Shown here in pieces: positions 1 to 12,612 of a DNA stretch of 64,000 bases. Position 1 is the first letter of the stretch, and each line of letters begins with the position of its first letter. Source of the DNA: Harmothoe impar. Lineage: Eukaryota; Annelida; Polychaeta; Phyllodocida; Polynoidae. Below the pieces are notes generated by a model that worked only from the letters and a program-made list of their open reading frames with translations, searched no databases and was not told the DNA's origin. Where the stretch lies: positions 59,218,842 to 59,282,841 of the forward strand of contig OX381710.1 in the NCBI GenBank assembly GCA_947462335.1, in the 5' to 3' direction. Position numbers and translations under genes: made by a program.

Positions 1-1848
1 AACGTTCAACTGAATTATGTGCCCACTGGGTATGGGTGCCTTTAATACCTTTACACATTATTTTTAAATTGTACATAAAGTGCTACCTTTCGGCTTTGGG
101 TATGCTCTGGTGATTCTGTACCATAAACCATATGCTATCGGCAAAGTTCCACTTATTGGAGGGCAAAGCTGAGTGAGGACATTAAGTAGCAAAGTCATGA
201 CAGCCATTTTGCCACTCATTGTATTCAATAAACAGCCTCTATGTATGGGCACTCGCACTGGTTGTTATCCTAGACCATTTTGTATGTGGGAAGGGGGCAT
301 TGGAGAGGTGCGAGCGTGCCTGACGGGGTAGGCTGTAGGTGTGTATGTTTGGTGGTCCCAGAGACAGGATAACACTGATTCCCATACATCCATATTGCTA
401 CATTGTGTGCCCACCGTATGCTAGACTATGCAAACGTTTTCCATACTACTATTTCTGCTAGGCTGCTGACTTTCCATTCTCATTTTACAAGGAATTCTCC
501 ATCTGGGTAGATTAGTTGTATTGGTGTTATGTTTGATTTACTAGAAATGTAGTGCCCTATTGACAAAACCGTAATGATTGATAATTCCAGATGTCAGCTA
601 GTAACAGACTGAAAATTTTTAATGACAGTTAGAACTGTCATTAACAGAATACAATTATGTTACACTGTTCTACGACAAAATAAAAACGGGGGCAGACCTG
701 CCCAATTAGACTAATTTGAAGTCACTGTATTCAAAAATGATGGTAGAAAATACACCATATGTATCAGTTTCAAGATATTTCAACTATGATTATTTGCCGG
801 TCTACACAATCCTGAATCCCTTTCAAGGACAAAAATCATTAGAAACTAAATTCTACACTATCATGGACCTAATGTGTGGCACCAGAAAGGCAGAAGAGCC
901 CGAAATTGTCTAGAAATGCCTTTGGGTAATTTTGTATGCAGAATACAATGGTACATCTTTGGTGTTCCATCTTTGTTGATAGAATACCATATGTGAAAAG
1001 TAAAATTAATGTTTCCTCGGCAAAAATGCCACTTTATGGGTACCATGGCAGCCATTCTCACATCATAAACATGATATATTGGTTCTAGTATCTTTAACAC
1101 ATCAGCAAATCTTATAATAGGCATTTCAAATTCCTTTCAGAACCAAAGTTCTTCAAAAACTATGCATTCATTAGGACACTCATCAATATAATATATTTAT
1201 ACATAACACATTTACTAAGCATATTGCTGGAACCTGGTTGGAGATGATCCTGATAGGGAATACAATAGCAAGGCAAAACGGCCCTTATTAAGCACTAGTT
1301 ATATGTTGCAATGTGATATTTCGTTCTTAGTCATTCACCAAGATTACTTAATTCAACAATAAATCAGTAACATATCGATCAGATACCTGGATTAAATATG
1401 TTTTAGGTGAAAAAAGCCATTTTTCTACTTTTAGATTAGATAGTGTGTAATACTATTATGATTCCTTTATACTTAAATAACTGTATATTCAGATGTATAT
1501 ACCAAATTTTGGAAGTATTACTGACGTGATAATTTAACAGAATTTTAAATAAATTTAAAATTTAAACAGTACAATACAAGGACAATACAAGTAAACAATA
1601 CAATACAAGGACAATACAAGTAGGATTTGTTTATACAGTATAGCCCATTTCACCTGTTGTGTTTTGTCTTGTTCCTACCTTATAGTGGGGTCTTTTAGTG
1701 CACCCTATCGTGTGCCTTTCCATAGCCAGCAGCAGGTGGGTTTGCTTGCGCCTGAACAAATGACAACTATTTTATTTGGAGTGTGACTATATATCATCAG
1801 CATACATGTACAATACCGAGGGGACAAGCATGTCCTTATTGATAATGG
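1..1848. other. Non-coding flank; part resembles 15480-16560
   Basis: I see no coding region with codon or domain support; the short open frames are scattered over both strands. Two stretches, about 170-340 and 1640-1760, align by eye in the same order with about 15510-15620 and 16470-16560. The clearest shared run contains CAGCAGCAGGTG after TATAGCCCA. Otherwise this is AT-rich sequence without a recognised repeat. Confidence 0.5.
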
Positions 1849-1856
1849 ACAATAAC

Positions 1857-1983
1857 CACAGGTTTTAACAAGACCTCAGCTTGGCGAGTGAGGAGGCTAT
1901 ACAGACTTTTAGTTGCACACCTTCCTATGTATACCCTGTATAGCCTCCTCACTCGCCAAGCTGAGGTATTGTTAAAACCTGTG
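1857..1983. mobile_element. hAT-like MITE, near-perfect hairpin
   Basis: The arms 1857-1904 and 1936-1983 are inverted complements over 48 bp with one mismatch, around a 31-bp loop. The arms begin CACAGGTTTTAACAA. The 8-bp word ACAATAAC directly flanks both ends (1849-1856 and 1984-1991), which is the target duplication length of hAT superfamily transposons. There is no coding capacity, so this is a non-autonomous element mobilised in trans. The arm similarity and clean duplication suggest a fairly recent insertion. Confidence 0.85.
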
Positions 1984-1991
1984 ACAATAAC

Positions 1992-3879
1992 ACAGCACCT
2001 ACTTTCTATTTAGCCTAGAGGGGGGGGGGCTTTACCATAAAAGCTTTATATTGCCACCACGGCAGGATTGTGGGATTCGAGCTGGGGATAATGCAGCTTA
2101 CTTATAGGTCCTCCCTCAAGATCTTTTTCGCCAGTTGAGCAGACTATTGCTTCCTTGTCCTGGCCCTTGAGCTCAAGTACCTAACATGTTCATCATCAGG
2201 GGTTGCTATTTTGGCCTAATTGAACAGAGGAACAAATGTTGAATCTTCAAGGGGGGGTATAGGAACATGTCACAATTTATTAGCAAAAAAAACACAACGC
2301 ACGCTCAGATGGAGGGCCTATGAATGTTGTACTCAATTTCCTATGTAACAACGGATCGCACCATGAGTAGTTAATTTAGTTAGCGCTAATTTCTGGCACG
2401 TCATGTCTGTGGTGTTACGTCTCCCTAGTCAGTGTGCACCACGCAGAGTGCATAACCTCACCCTGCTGTCTCACCTCACAATAACTGCTGATTCGATGGT
2501 CGCATGTCAGTGTAGCATCAGGCAGCCACCATATCCTGCACATTGCACTACTGCTGATGCATGTAGTAGAGAAGGGATTGAGATGGGGGCCAATTGAGGG
2601 GAGAGGGGATGTCTACTTGGCTTAAGCAATATAGCCCACTGTTAGATATCCTACAGTACTGAATAAAAAGAAGATCTGTGCCAAATGTTCAATCCATCCG
2701 TTCGTACTATCTACTTACACCGAAATCCCTAAAGGTTAGCTAGATGACATATGGCCAATGTCACTAGCTATTGTTCTAATTCTACGGAAATGTTCGAGGA
2801 CTGTTGCTGAAGAACGGCTTCTGTGAAATGAAATAATAGCTTCATCACATATTTTTTATTTTGAACAAACATAGCTGGGTAATAATGCATTGAAGCTATT
2901 TTACATTTGAATCCCCCAGGCACATTATTCACTCAGGTCCATATCATCTCTAGAAATAAGGTTCTATGTTGATTTGACCGTTAATGTATTTTCAAAATTT
3001 CATTCATAGTAAAGTGCTTGCACTGTACAGTATTTGTAAATAGCATCAACCCGTTCATCAATTCTGCGTGCATCTATCATCTGAGAAATAAAGTACCATG
3101 GAAAGATGTCTTGGAATAATTATCATCCAACCATTCCTAATTAGGACTGATTAGATAGTCTATGTGGTAGCAATCACTAAATGACGCTACTTAAATTACA
3201 ATTGACATTCAATTCACTTCAGAATAATCAACAGAATTAAAATGACAGTTCATGCCTTAAGACTATGAAATTGGTAAACTATAGTATTTGAATCTCAAAG
3301 AAGCGGAAAATAATGACATGTCTGCAACATTTCAAGCTCCCATATTCCTGTGACTACCATAATTACAGAGACCCATGAACACAGCGAATACACTAATTGA
3401 TGCAGGCTTTCTATGATGGCAGGCCTTCACATATATTGGCTGCTCTAATTATGACAATTATCTGACAATTAAAATGTGACTTCAGTCACATCCTGCAGGG
3501 TAAACATGCATGTGATGGAATGCCTCTGCCACCAACTCTGACATAAAAGTGCAATATTGCTTATCTAACCTAGCTGTAGTGTCTCATTCAAGGAGAATGG
3601 GGTTAAAACAGCAAGCAGAGGCCATACACTATTTACATAAAGGGAATATTACTATGTAGGGCGTAAGGACGTGCACTGATAACATGTAGATGTAATGGAC
3701 GTGGATCCTGAAACAAACAATACAGTTGATCACCTGAAAAAGGACCATGGGGAATTATTTCGTCCTTTAGTTTCCCTTAATATGTTTTTAACTGAGCCGA
3801 TTTTTGGTGTGGTTAGAAGAAGCCGTTTCTAGAAGGAAATCTGAAACCCAAGTCGTACATAAAAAGGAAGCAGATCAAG
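1992..3879. other. Non-coding, nothing recognised
   Basis: AT-rich sequence with a nine-base G run near 2023-2031. No protein domain, RNA gene or bounded repeat was identified. A short CTGACAATTAAAATGTG-type stretch near 3455-3480 is AT-rich but not diagnostic of anything. Confidence 0.45.
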
Positions 3880-5140
3880 GAGGCAGAATATGGGATGAGG
3901 TATAGACGAGCGATGAGTAGCAGGGGAGGGCATGTCTAGGTTCTGGGAAAGCGTCTCACTGTGAACAGCCAATCCCTCGTTTAGAGAGGAAGATGGGACT
4001 GGAGATATTAATGAGTTTAGTAATGAATCTATTGTATTGTTTATTATTTAGCCTGGCCACCTCACACACCTTACCCGGCAAAAACAGGGGACATTCTGCT
4101 GCGAGCAAATATTATAGCCACTGAGGAATGTTTCATTTGAGCAAATAAAAAATGTTATAGGTGCAGAGCTGGGGAAAAAGGCGCCGTCCGCAGTAGCCTC
4201 ATAGAAGAGGCTTGCCATGTTAGATGTATGGTGAATGCTGTTTTGTGGGGAGGAGGAAGGATTAGGGTATTAAAGGATGGCGGGCATAGGGGCTTATTGA
4301 GCCAACTGCAGCGCCATTGTGGCAGAAGGGGCAGCTAATGAGTGGACCGACGCATATTTATGCATCACCTAAAACTAGTTTTTTCAGATGGAAGACTTAA
4401 ACGTTTCCATCATGCACTTATGACATATTATGTTCTACAAACTTAGCAAAAATGGAATATCTCACATCTTACATCGAGGTGGTTTTTTCGCCAAATGAAA
4501 AATACCAACTTCAACGTCAACTTCAGAGTACCCAGAGGCAGTCATTGGTGATATTGATGATAGCTAAAACGAGCATTGCTGCAGTGAATCGCAGCATGCG
4601 AAACACAGGGCCGCAACCTCACGTGACCTACTAAGGGAGTAGTAATTTTAACAAAAGGGGTGGGGCAAAAGGTTTGGGCCCCTCTTGAGGAGATGGCAGA
4701 GAAAATCTCACCTGCTTTTAGAGGAAAAGCCTGTGCGTTACTATAGCTTAAAGAACCATCTTCTACCCCTCTCGCAGGGGGGGGGGGAGGGTTCTCCTGC
4801 CTGAAATTCCACTGACCCCTCTCTGTTGTTGTACAAATGATCATTCCAATTGTTCCCCCATCGTGTCACTTAACCGAAGTGATAAGACAAGATGTCTGCC
4901 CCCCTGATGTGACCAGTTACATATATTTGTGCAGTGTTCATCGTGCGCTATGTATGTAAAAGTGTAGACAGATAGGTTCTGATATATTAAAACAATGTGT
5001 GATATATGAGTAGATTAAAAACATCTCATCAGGTAGATATTAATCAGATACTTCTAAACTACTCTTTTTGCAGGTCCTGTGCACATATGTCCTAAGATTA
5101 AATATGCAAGGCAATTAACTCAAGCATACATATATTACAC
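3880..5140. repeat. Diverged paralogous non-coding block, copy A
   Basis: Several segments match 27520-28290 in the same order and orientation. They include GATATTAATGAGTTTAG at about 4005, TGTTTTGTGGGGAGGAGG at about 4240, ACAATGTGTGATATATGAG at about 4990 and GGCAATTAACTC at about 5110. Between them this copy carries extra sequence, including the dispersed repeat at 4631-4722. No coding frame is shared, so the similarity is non-coding. It could be an old segmental duplication or an old interspersed repeat. Confidence 0.6.
4631..4722 (+). repeat. Dispersed repeat (TAAGGGNGTGGTCATTTTTA family), copy 1
   Basis: This roughly 90-bp module starts CTAAGGGAGTAGTAATTTTA. It runs through a GGGCCCCTCTTGAGG-like core and ends in a CTCACCTGCTTTTAG-type segment. 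It is recognisably related to 9044-9136 (same strand) and to the reverse complement of 62356-62446. No coding capacity was seen. Confidence 0.6.
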
Positions 5141-5554
5141 AGTCACTTATCTACGGTCCCTCAGGGAATAACAATTGATATTACCATAATTATATAGACT
5201 CAGCAGCTAATAATCATAATGTTTAGTGTATCCTAATTTGAAGGATTTTGCCATTCACATATCATGTCTGGAAAAATTGTAATTTCATGCATATTCCAAT
5301 AATGAACTTTACATAAGCTATCAAATATACAATATGAACACATGGATACAAGCATTAAGGAAAATATCTAAAACCCATTCGGAAAATAGGTCTACACCTC
5401 CTTAGGCCCTATGTAGTTCTAGACGTATTGCTCAGACAACACCGGGGTAATATAAGATACAGATATTCTAGTCATGATTATTCTCTTATGACAATGTTGT
5501 AGGGCTACAAGGGTTATAATATTACAGGCGAGCATACAGTGCTATGTTCATCTA

Positions 5555-8355
5555 GATAGGGGGGGTGATAAATCTATTTTTCTTCGGGGACAGGCTCAAA
5601 CTATGCGTTTGGGTCCAAAAACACGGGAAATCACAAAAATATCCTTGTGACCCTCCCGTACATGGGGTCCGAAGATCGGCCAAAAAGTGAGAAAACAGCC
5701 AAAATTCAGACTTTCAGATTCCTTCAAAAATCAAATTATGTCTTCATGAAAATGGTCAGAAACCTTTGGGACCCAAAGAGACCATTTAAAGTCATATGTG
5801 ACCCGTTTTGAGTAAATGGGTCGGAAGTCGCACTTTAAAGAGCCTAGAAATGGCCTTTTTAAGTAGTATAGGACGGAAAAAATAAAATTTTTGAAAAATG
5901 AGTTCTTGACATTTTTCTATCATACGAATAGTCATTTTATGAAATAATAAGGTACAAACCAGATTTCAACTCCCATTATTCCCAAAATGATAGCCATAGG
6001 ATTTATAATTGTATTGCATAACATAGTTGATATCTAGGTAAAATGTTAATTATCTCATCTTAAATAATTTCCATTTAATTCAACAAAAAAGTATCAAAAA
6101 TAAAGCCAAAGGGACAAAACTGGCCAGTATACTTCATGTCACATATCAAATGAAAGCTCTTGATGAGCTGAACACGAATATTGCAATATTACCACATTTT
6201 TAATGTGCGACTTCCAACCCATTTCGTTAAAATGGGTCACATATTGTTGTGATTATAGAGGTGTAAAACTCTCTGGGGAGGTGGTTCGTCCTCGGTAAAA
6301 TACCGATAAATCAGCTATTTTGAAGGCATTTGCTCCCTTACAATCACATCCCTATACTGCCATAAAATATCCTCAGGACACCTAATCAGGCAGATTAAAC
6401 CCTTCTGGAGGGTCCCCTCTTTCTGTTAACCCCCCTCTATGACCCCCCTCCACCCCATCCCCACCCTCACCCTGAACTACTAGCCATGAAATAACCCCCC
6501 CCCCCTCGCCTCCATATTACACAGTACAACCATCATCCCAACCCTCCCTCCATGTGGCACAGTGCACAGCATTGCCTCTCATGGCATGTATCATGCCTGG
6601 GAGTGGGACAGTGGTGTGGTTAAAAGAGTTAAAAGCCCCCCCCCCAAAAAAAAAAAAGAAAAGAAGAGATCACCCTGGTAGATGTATCTACTACAGCTGG
6701 TAGAGGGGTACTGTACTTCAAGTCAAATCTGGGTTCAATATTCGGTCTAATATCAAGATATGTATTCATCTGTCCTCAAAGTTTGAAATAAGTTCTACCT
6801 ACTTACGCATTACCCCATCTAGGGGATGGCATAGGTCTACCAAGCACCAGGCCTATGTTATATTTTTATATATCTGAATATTATAGCTGAACCCTCAGAT
6901 GTTGCATGTACATGCCCGTCTTTGACAAAATCTGATCTTTAGCATTGCAAATGAGGTATCAGGGTTACCTACCCCTCCCCATGATATAATTGCAGGGTTT
7001 ATTATTGGCTTCAATAATATTTAGGGTTCAGAGTATCTATTTAACACCTTAGAGAATTGAATTAAATAATTGCCTCTTGTCTTAGGTCTAGGAAACTAAC
7101 CATGCAAGGGGTAGACTGAGAGATATGGACACCAGTCCTTATTTGGAGCATTTGCAGGCTCCTTCCCCCCCCACCCCTCTACCATCCATCATTCTATGCA
7201 TTTAACTACTTGGTTAAGGAGGAGAGTCAGGGTTTTTATTTTTTGTTGTATCAGGTTATTAGTGATATTAATATTAGATATCTGCTATAACTATTATAGA
7301 ATTACTATGTATAATAAGTGTAACAACATGAAGCAGTCATCTTGACTATGAATACACATGGGGTGAGGTACTAGGCATGGAATGGAGGGGGGGGGGTTGT
7401 GACTATTGGTAGGGTAACTCAAAATGAATATAGAGACCTTTGAAAAGGGTATTATCTATCTGATCTAAACTCATTTTAATATGTTGACAATTCAAACATA
7501 TTGAAGCAAAGGCCCTCCAAGATTTGGGTTATATTCATGCCATCACAAGAATATAACCTGTAATAGTCTGTTTGGGTCCCTTATCAGTTTTCTGTCTAAA
7601 GCCATTCATGTAGGATAAATAAATAATAAGAGGTCTGGTGGTTGGAGTTCTTAGATGGACTGAGGTAGCCCTCCTCTGATGTCTGTATGGGGTAAGGGAG
7701 TAGGTCTGGGCCCCCTCCATATCCCCACCCCTCTTTTAAACACATCACTGTCTTACTCCCAAGACAAGCTAAGGTGTCTGATTATAGATGTTCAAAGATC
7801 CTGACATTCTGAGTACAGTGTAATATAGAGGCGAAGGGGGGGGGAGGAGTTATCTGATGGCTATTGGTGCATGCTGGGGGAGGGGGTGGGGGTTAGGGGT
7901 CATAGGGGGTAGTTAACAGAAACAGGGGGCCCTCCAGAACAGTTCATGATGATGTTTTATGGCAGTATAGGGACCTAATTGTAAAGGAGCAAATATCTTC
8001 AAAAAAGCTGATTTATAGGTATTTTACCATGGACGCACTCCCTCCCCAGAGGAGGAAACACCCCTATAATCACAACAATATGACTTTAAATGGTCTTTTG
8101 GGGTCCCAAATGAAGGTTTCTGACCATTTTCATGAAGGCATGGTGAGGTTTGAGTAGGAATCTGAAAACCAGAATTTTGGCTGTTTTCTCACTACTTGGC
8201 CGATCTTCGGACCCCACGTACGGGGGGGGGGGGGGTCACAGGGGTCCAAATTTTTTTTTTTGTGTGATTTCCCGAGTTTTGGGTCCCAAATGCATAGTTT
8301 GAGCCTGTCCCTGAAACCGTACAACAAAATTAGCAATTTAACACCCCCTCTAATC
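5555..8355. mobile_element. Fold-back element with roughly 0.63-kb inverted arms
   Basis: The left arm (about 5555-6645, including a 443-bp insertion) and right arm (about 7730-8355) are inverted complements. Shared landmarks include GGACAGGCTCAAACTATGC, CGATCTTCGGACCCCA, CTATACTGCCATAAAA and a TATTACACWGTAC segment next to a C/G run. Both outer ends lie beside TCTAGAT, a possible but unproven 7-bp target duplication. The spacer of about 1.1 kb (6646-7729) has no open frame resembling a transposase, so the element appears non-autonomous. Long G/C homopolymer runs sit at matching places in both arms. Confidence 0.75.
5798..6240. mobile_element. 443-bp MITE nested in the fold-back arm
   Basis: The ends begin GTGACCC and finish GGGTCAC. 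The terminal inverted repeats extend over about 40 bp and share AAATGGGTYGGAAGTCGCAC. The insertion is flanked by ATAT on both sides (5794-5797, 6241-6244). The opposite arm of the host fold-back, at 8078-8081, contains the same site with a single ATAT and no insertion. This documents an insertion with a 4-bp target duplication. No coding capacity. Confidence 0.85.
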
Positions 8356-8559
8356 TAGATCTATCTAGAATGGTGATCAATGCTATGCCTCCACTTTATT
8401 GACGTTTAGACGTTTATACTCCCCTGCTTGAGAAGCCAGACCCAGGATCCATCCATGGTCATATCTACAACTAGATCCTGGCAGGCAGCAATACCATAGC
8501 TGCCCGTCATCAGTCTACTCACCTTCTATGATAATTCAGGTGCAAATGGCACAATCAGC

Positions 8560-8960
8560 ACCTCTCATAGTTGTTATGCTGACCAGACTATCTGTGTACA
8601 CCGTCAATCTTCTCTGTATTATTCTTCTGCTTGGACTGATCTGTCCCAACACGGACTAACAGCCTCAGTTCCTGGTATAACACCTGCCTTGTGTTGTCCT
8701 TCCTCTGGATATTGTAGCTTATTTCAATGTAGACTAGTGTGCAGGTTGATGTAACCCCATTTGCAGTACACCCCTGAAACTGGTCACGTTGTACATGCTG
8801 CAATATTGTTTCAAAGCCATTTGATTATGGGAGGCATCACAGCAATCAGCGAAATTGCCAATCGGACCACTGACATTTCCTGCTGACCAGCGACGGTCAG
8901 TGTACCTACCTCCAAGCACCCCCATCTTACTGGCCGAGGCTAGATGCTGGGCGATTGGTG
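8560..8960. repeat. Diverged paralogous non-coding block, copy A2
   Basis: By eye this aligns collinearly with 29860-30200. Shared landmarks are CTCTGTATTATTC at about 8611 (CTGTCTGTATTATTCC in the other copy) and GTGCAGGTTGATGT at about 8740 (GTCCAGGTTGATGT). It lies downstream of copy A, in the same order as the matching blocks in the 27-30 kb region. Non-coding. Confidence 0.5.
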
Positions 8961-9043
8961 CAGCGGGATATCACCTGCCACTGCCACTGCTATCATTCAT
9001 GGTACTGGAGTTTATCACAAACATGAAGGATGTATAGCACAGT

Positions 9044-9136
9044 ACTAAGGGCGTGGTCATTTTTAAACGAAAGGGAGTGGAAATTCGGACCCCTCCTGGG
9101 GGAAGGGGTAAAGAGACTTCACCCCTTTTTAGTGAG
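9044..9136 (+). repeat. Dispersed repeat (TAAGGGNGTGGTCATTTTTA family), copy 2
   Basis: The module begins CTAAGGGCGTGGTCATTTTT and continues through GGACCCCTCCTGGGGG to CACCCCTTTTTA. It ends about 60 bp before the LINE relic. It is related to 4631-4722 and to the reverse complement of 62356-62446. Confidence 0.6.
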
Positions 9137-9199
9137 TTGCGGATCCAGTGGCGGATCCGGGAGGGGGCACGCCCCCTCCTCGTCATAAAAGGAGGGGCG

Positions 9200-9825
9200 T
9201 AGCAGCTATTTTTTGGCTAAATCGGAGCCTAGAAACGACAAAACTTACCTGGGTGTAGACCTCGACAGCAGGCTGAGTCTGACCCCCCAAATGAACCGTA
9301 TCAAAAAGGGTTTTGGTAACAAACTGTTCAAATTGCGAAATTTGAGTAAAAAATTGCCCCAGGAGGCAAAGTTAAAAGTATACAAAGTCATGATGCTACC
9401 CAGTCTTAAATATTGCTTGTTTTATACTGGCAGTGCGCATTGTGGTGAACTGGCGAAACTGCAGAGGCTCCAGAATCAAGCCTTAAGGGTCTGTCTTGGA
9501 AGGGGTATATGCAGCATAAGCATAGTGAATCTGCACAGGGACTGTGACACAGAGCTACTAGCTAGGCTTTGTAAAATAGCCTTACTTATGTTGATGTGGA
9601 AAAAGGCACATGGCGGAAATTATTGAGCAGGCTAACATTAGGACAAGGGGTGACTTAAAATTACGTTTTGAAAAAAGGAGGGCTTAATCTAGTTTTTATC
9701 AGAAATCACCGTATTATAGGGGTGTTTCACTCTGGGATACCCTAACAGGGGAAACCCAGAAACTCCCTACTCGCCGACGCTTCAAGCATGCAATAGACAA
9801 GCTGCCTCTACTAGATCCTACATAA
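9200..9825 (+). pseudogene. LINE (non-LTR) retrotransposon RT C-terminal relic
   Basis: An open frame at 9213-9626 reads TYLGVDLDSRLS near its start and LKVYKVMMLPSLKY further on. This is the typical YLGV and Y-x(n)-LP-LKY pattern just after the catalytic core of LINE reverse transcriptases. The frame breaks at about 9616. A second frame then continues through SLWDTLTGETQKLPTRRRFK, the usual end of such proteins, to a stop at 9823-9825, with an internal TAA near 9685. Everything upstream (endonuclease and catalytic RT) is missing, so this is a 5'-truncated, inactive copy. The clade (Jockey, CR1 or similar) is not resolved. Confidence 0.75.
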
Positions 9826-11320
9826 CTGACGCTAATTTAACACTAACTATCACCTTATTGCTATCATTATATAACCTCAATATAAAACACCATAATGACT
9901 GTTTGCTATGGAATGGAATTAATGTGCATCGTTGGACCAAAAGAAACAAACTGTAAATTCTTCTTGTGAACGACGAACAACGTTCTGTCACAGAACCGCG
10001 TCCCTTGTCTAATTCCACCACTGCTTTAAGTAAAAAATGTTGCATGTTGCTATAGATCGAATGGGTCATCTGTGACCAAATTGAACCCGTCGGGGTGGGG
10101 AGAGGAATGAAAGCAGTCTTTGAGAAAACATGCAGGACAGTGGCAATGTCCTCCTAAAATGTCACCGTTCTAGCAGATTGACAAGTGTAGCAGGACCGAA
10201 TGTCCAGTCACATGTTGGGCTTTTCTGAACTAAGATAATTTAGTTGGGTTTCTAAACCTGAAATATGTTTGTCAATATATTGTGTAGAACTGTGTATTTA
10301 TCCTGATTTGGCCATTAACTATTACAAATGTAATGTACAATGCTATTTCTTGGTTTAAAATGTGTAACTCATCAGATATGTTGGTATCCAGTCCCTCAAA
10401 AATGTAGCCGGTCCTGCAATATTTCAAAATTTGCAGGACCAAATGTCCTGTGGAATGAAAAAGTTAAGCGGTATCGTTTGTAGATTCTAACTAAATCTTT
10501 TCTGGGAAGCTCAATGCATCCTTCCTCTATGCATAGAGAAATTGTAATTATTATGGCCAATGAAGCTATATCATGTGATAGGCTCTTCAATCTGGTATCC
10601 AAGAGACAATATCATATCAATGTGTCTGATCTAAGTCCCTACGATGTTCAGTATATACCTATACGTTGAAGATGTGATTTTGTCGGAGATTAGAATTGCT
10701 GTCTTGTGAATATGGATGCCCTGCCCGCCTTGTCAAAAGGGGACTCGGGTCCTGATGACCAATCGTGTTTGCTCTGACTATTGAAACATAGCTAGTCTGC
10801 ATATATATTATATATCATCTCTTCCGCAACCACTTTTTAATTTGGGCAGCTCTTATACAGACATAATTCAGACACTTTCTTGGAGGACAATGACATTTCA
10901 CGATTCATTTTAACCAGGTACTTGAGAAATTGGCTTTTACACCATGCTAGCTACCAGTAAGCTTTTGTACTAATAAGATCAGATGTTTTCATTATACTAA
11001 GCTTAAGAAATCGGTTATTACGTACATATATGTGCGTAAAAATGTATTCTAAATTATAGAACAATGCTCCGTATAGTATGCATCCCAATAGGGAAAGAGG
11101 ATGTCTAGGTATGTAGGCGTTGGCAATTGGCTTGTTTTTGCATCCTTAGGTTAGGCCCGAGTGTGGGATCCCTCTGGGCATCAGCCGGAAGGCTCCAGTG
11201 TGACCTCCATCACAGGGGGCGTAATAAACCTCAGCGTAAATCACAATCAGGGAGATCGAGCCGTGAGATCCAACTCGGTATGGCCAACAAGGTACGCCGA
11301 CACCACTCCTTTACACGCCG
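9826..11320. other. Non-coding, nothing recognised
   Basis: AT-rich sequence with no supported coding region. A short duplicated phrase, GCAGGACCRAATGTCC, occurs near 10188 and 10433, but I could not delimit a repeat around it. Confidence 0.4.
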
Positions 11321-12612
11321 ACCCACACCCTTCTACCCCAACCACTCACTACTACTACTACACCCACCCACACCCTTCTACCCCAACCACTCACTACTAC
11401 TACACCCACCCACACCCTTCTACCCCTACCACTCACTACTACTACACCCACCCACACCCTTCTACCCCAACCACTCACTACTACTACACCCACCCACACC
11501 CTTCTACCCCCACCACTCACTACTACTACACCCACCCACACCCTTCTACCCCTACCACTCACCCCTTCTCCCACCCATCCACACCCTCCTACCCCCACCA
11601 CTCACTACTACTACACCCACCCACACCCTCCTACCCCCACCACTCACTACTACTACACCCACCCACACCCTCCTACCCCCACCACTCACTACTACTACAC
11701 CCACCCACACCCTCCTACCCCCACCACTCACTACTACTACACCCACCCACACCCTCCTACCCCCACCACTCACTACTACTACACCCACCCACACCCTCCT
11801 ACCACCCACACCCTCCTACCCCGACCACTCACCCCTTCTCCCACCCACCCACACCCTCCTACCACCCACACCCTCCTACCCCGACCACTCACTACTACTA
11901 CACCCACCCACACCCTCCTACCCCCACCACTCACTACTACTACACCCACCCACACCCTCCTACCCCCACCACTCACTACTACTACACCCACCCACACCCT
12001 CCTACCACCCACACCCTCCTACCCCGACCACTCACCCCTTCTCCCACCCACCCACACCCTCCTACCACCCACACCCTCCTACCCCCACCACTTACCCCTT
12101 TTCACACCCACCCACACCCTCCTACCCCCACCACTCACCCCTTCTCCCACCCACCCACACCCTCCTACCATCCACACCCTCCTACCCCCACCACTCACCC
12201 TTCTCTCACCCACCCACACCCTCCTACCCCCACCACTCACCCCTTCTCCCACCCACCCACACCCTCCTACCACCCACACCCTCCTACCCCGACCACTCAC
12301 CCCTTCTCCCATCCACCCACACCCTCCTCCCACCCTTCCACACCCTCCTACCCCCACCACACACCCCTCCTACCACCCACACCCTCCTACCCCCACCATT
12401 CACCCCTTCCCCGACCCACACCCTCCTACCCCCACCACTCACCCCTTCTCCCACCCACCCACACCCTCCTACTCTCACCACTCACCCCTTCTCTCACCCA
12501 CCCATACCCTCCTTCCCCGACCACTCAGCCCTTCTCTCACCCACCCACACCCTCCTACCACCCACACCCTCCTACCCCCACCACTCACCCCTTCTCCAAC
12601 CCACCCGCACCC
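11321..12612. repeat. 42-bp minisatellite (CCCACACCCTYCTACCCC)
   Basis: About 1.3 kb of tandem repeats. The basic unit is 42 bp and contains CCCACACCCTYCTACCCC, then CACTCACTACTACTACACC. Later units replace the CTACTACTACACC part with CCCCTTCTCCC, and some carry a 15-bp insertion (CACCCTCCTACCACC-like). Because 42 and 15 are multiples of three, long open frames run through it on both strands. Their proteins are pure repeats with no start context or domain, so I do not annotate them as genes. Early units use TTC where later units use CTCC, suggesting two waves of expansion. Confidence 0.9.

Noticed and set aside
11321..12612. CRISPR-like array
   Set aside because: There are no unique spacers between repeats, and the sequence is eukaryotic.
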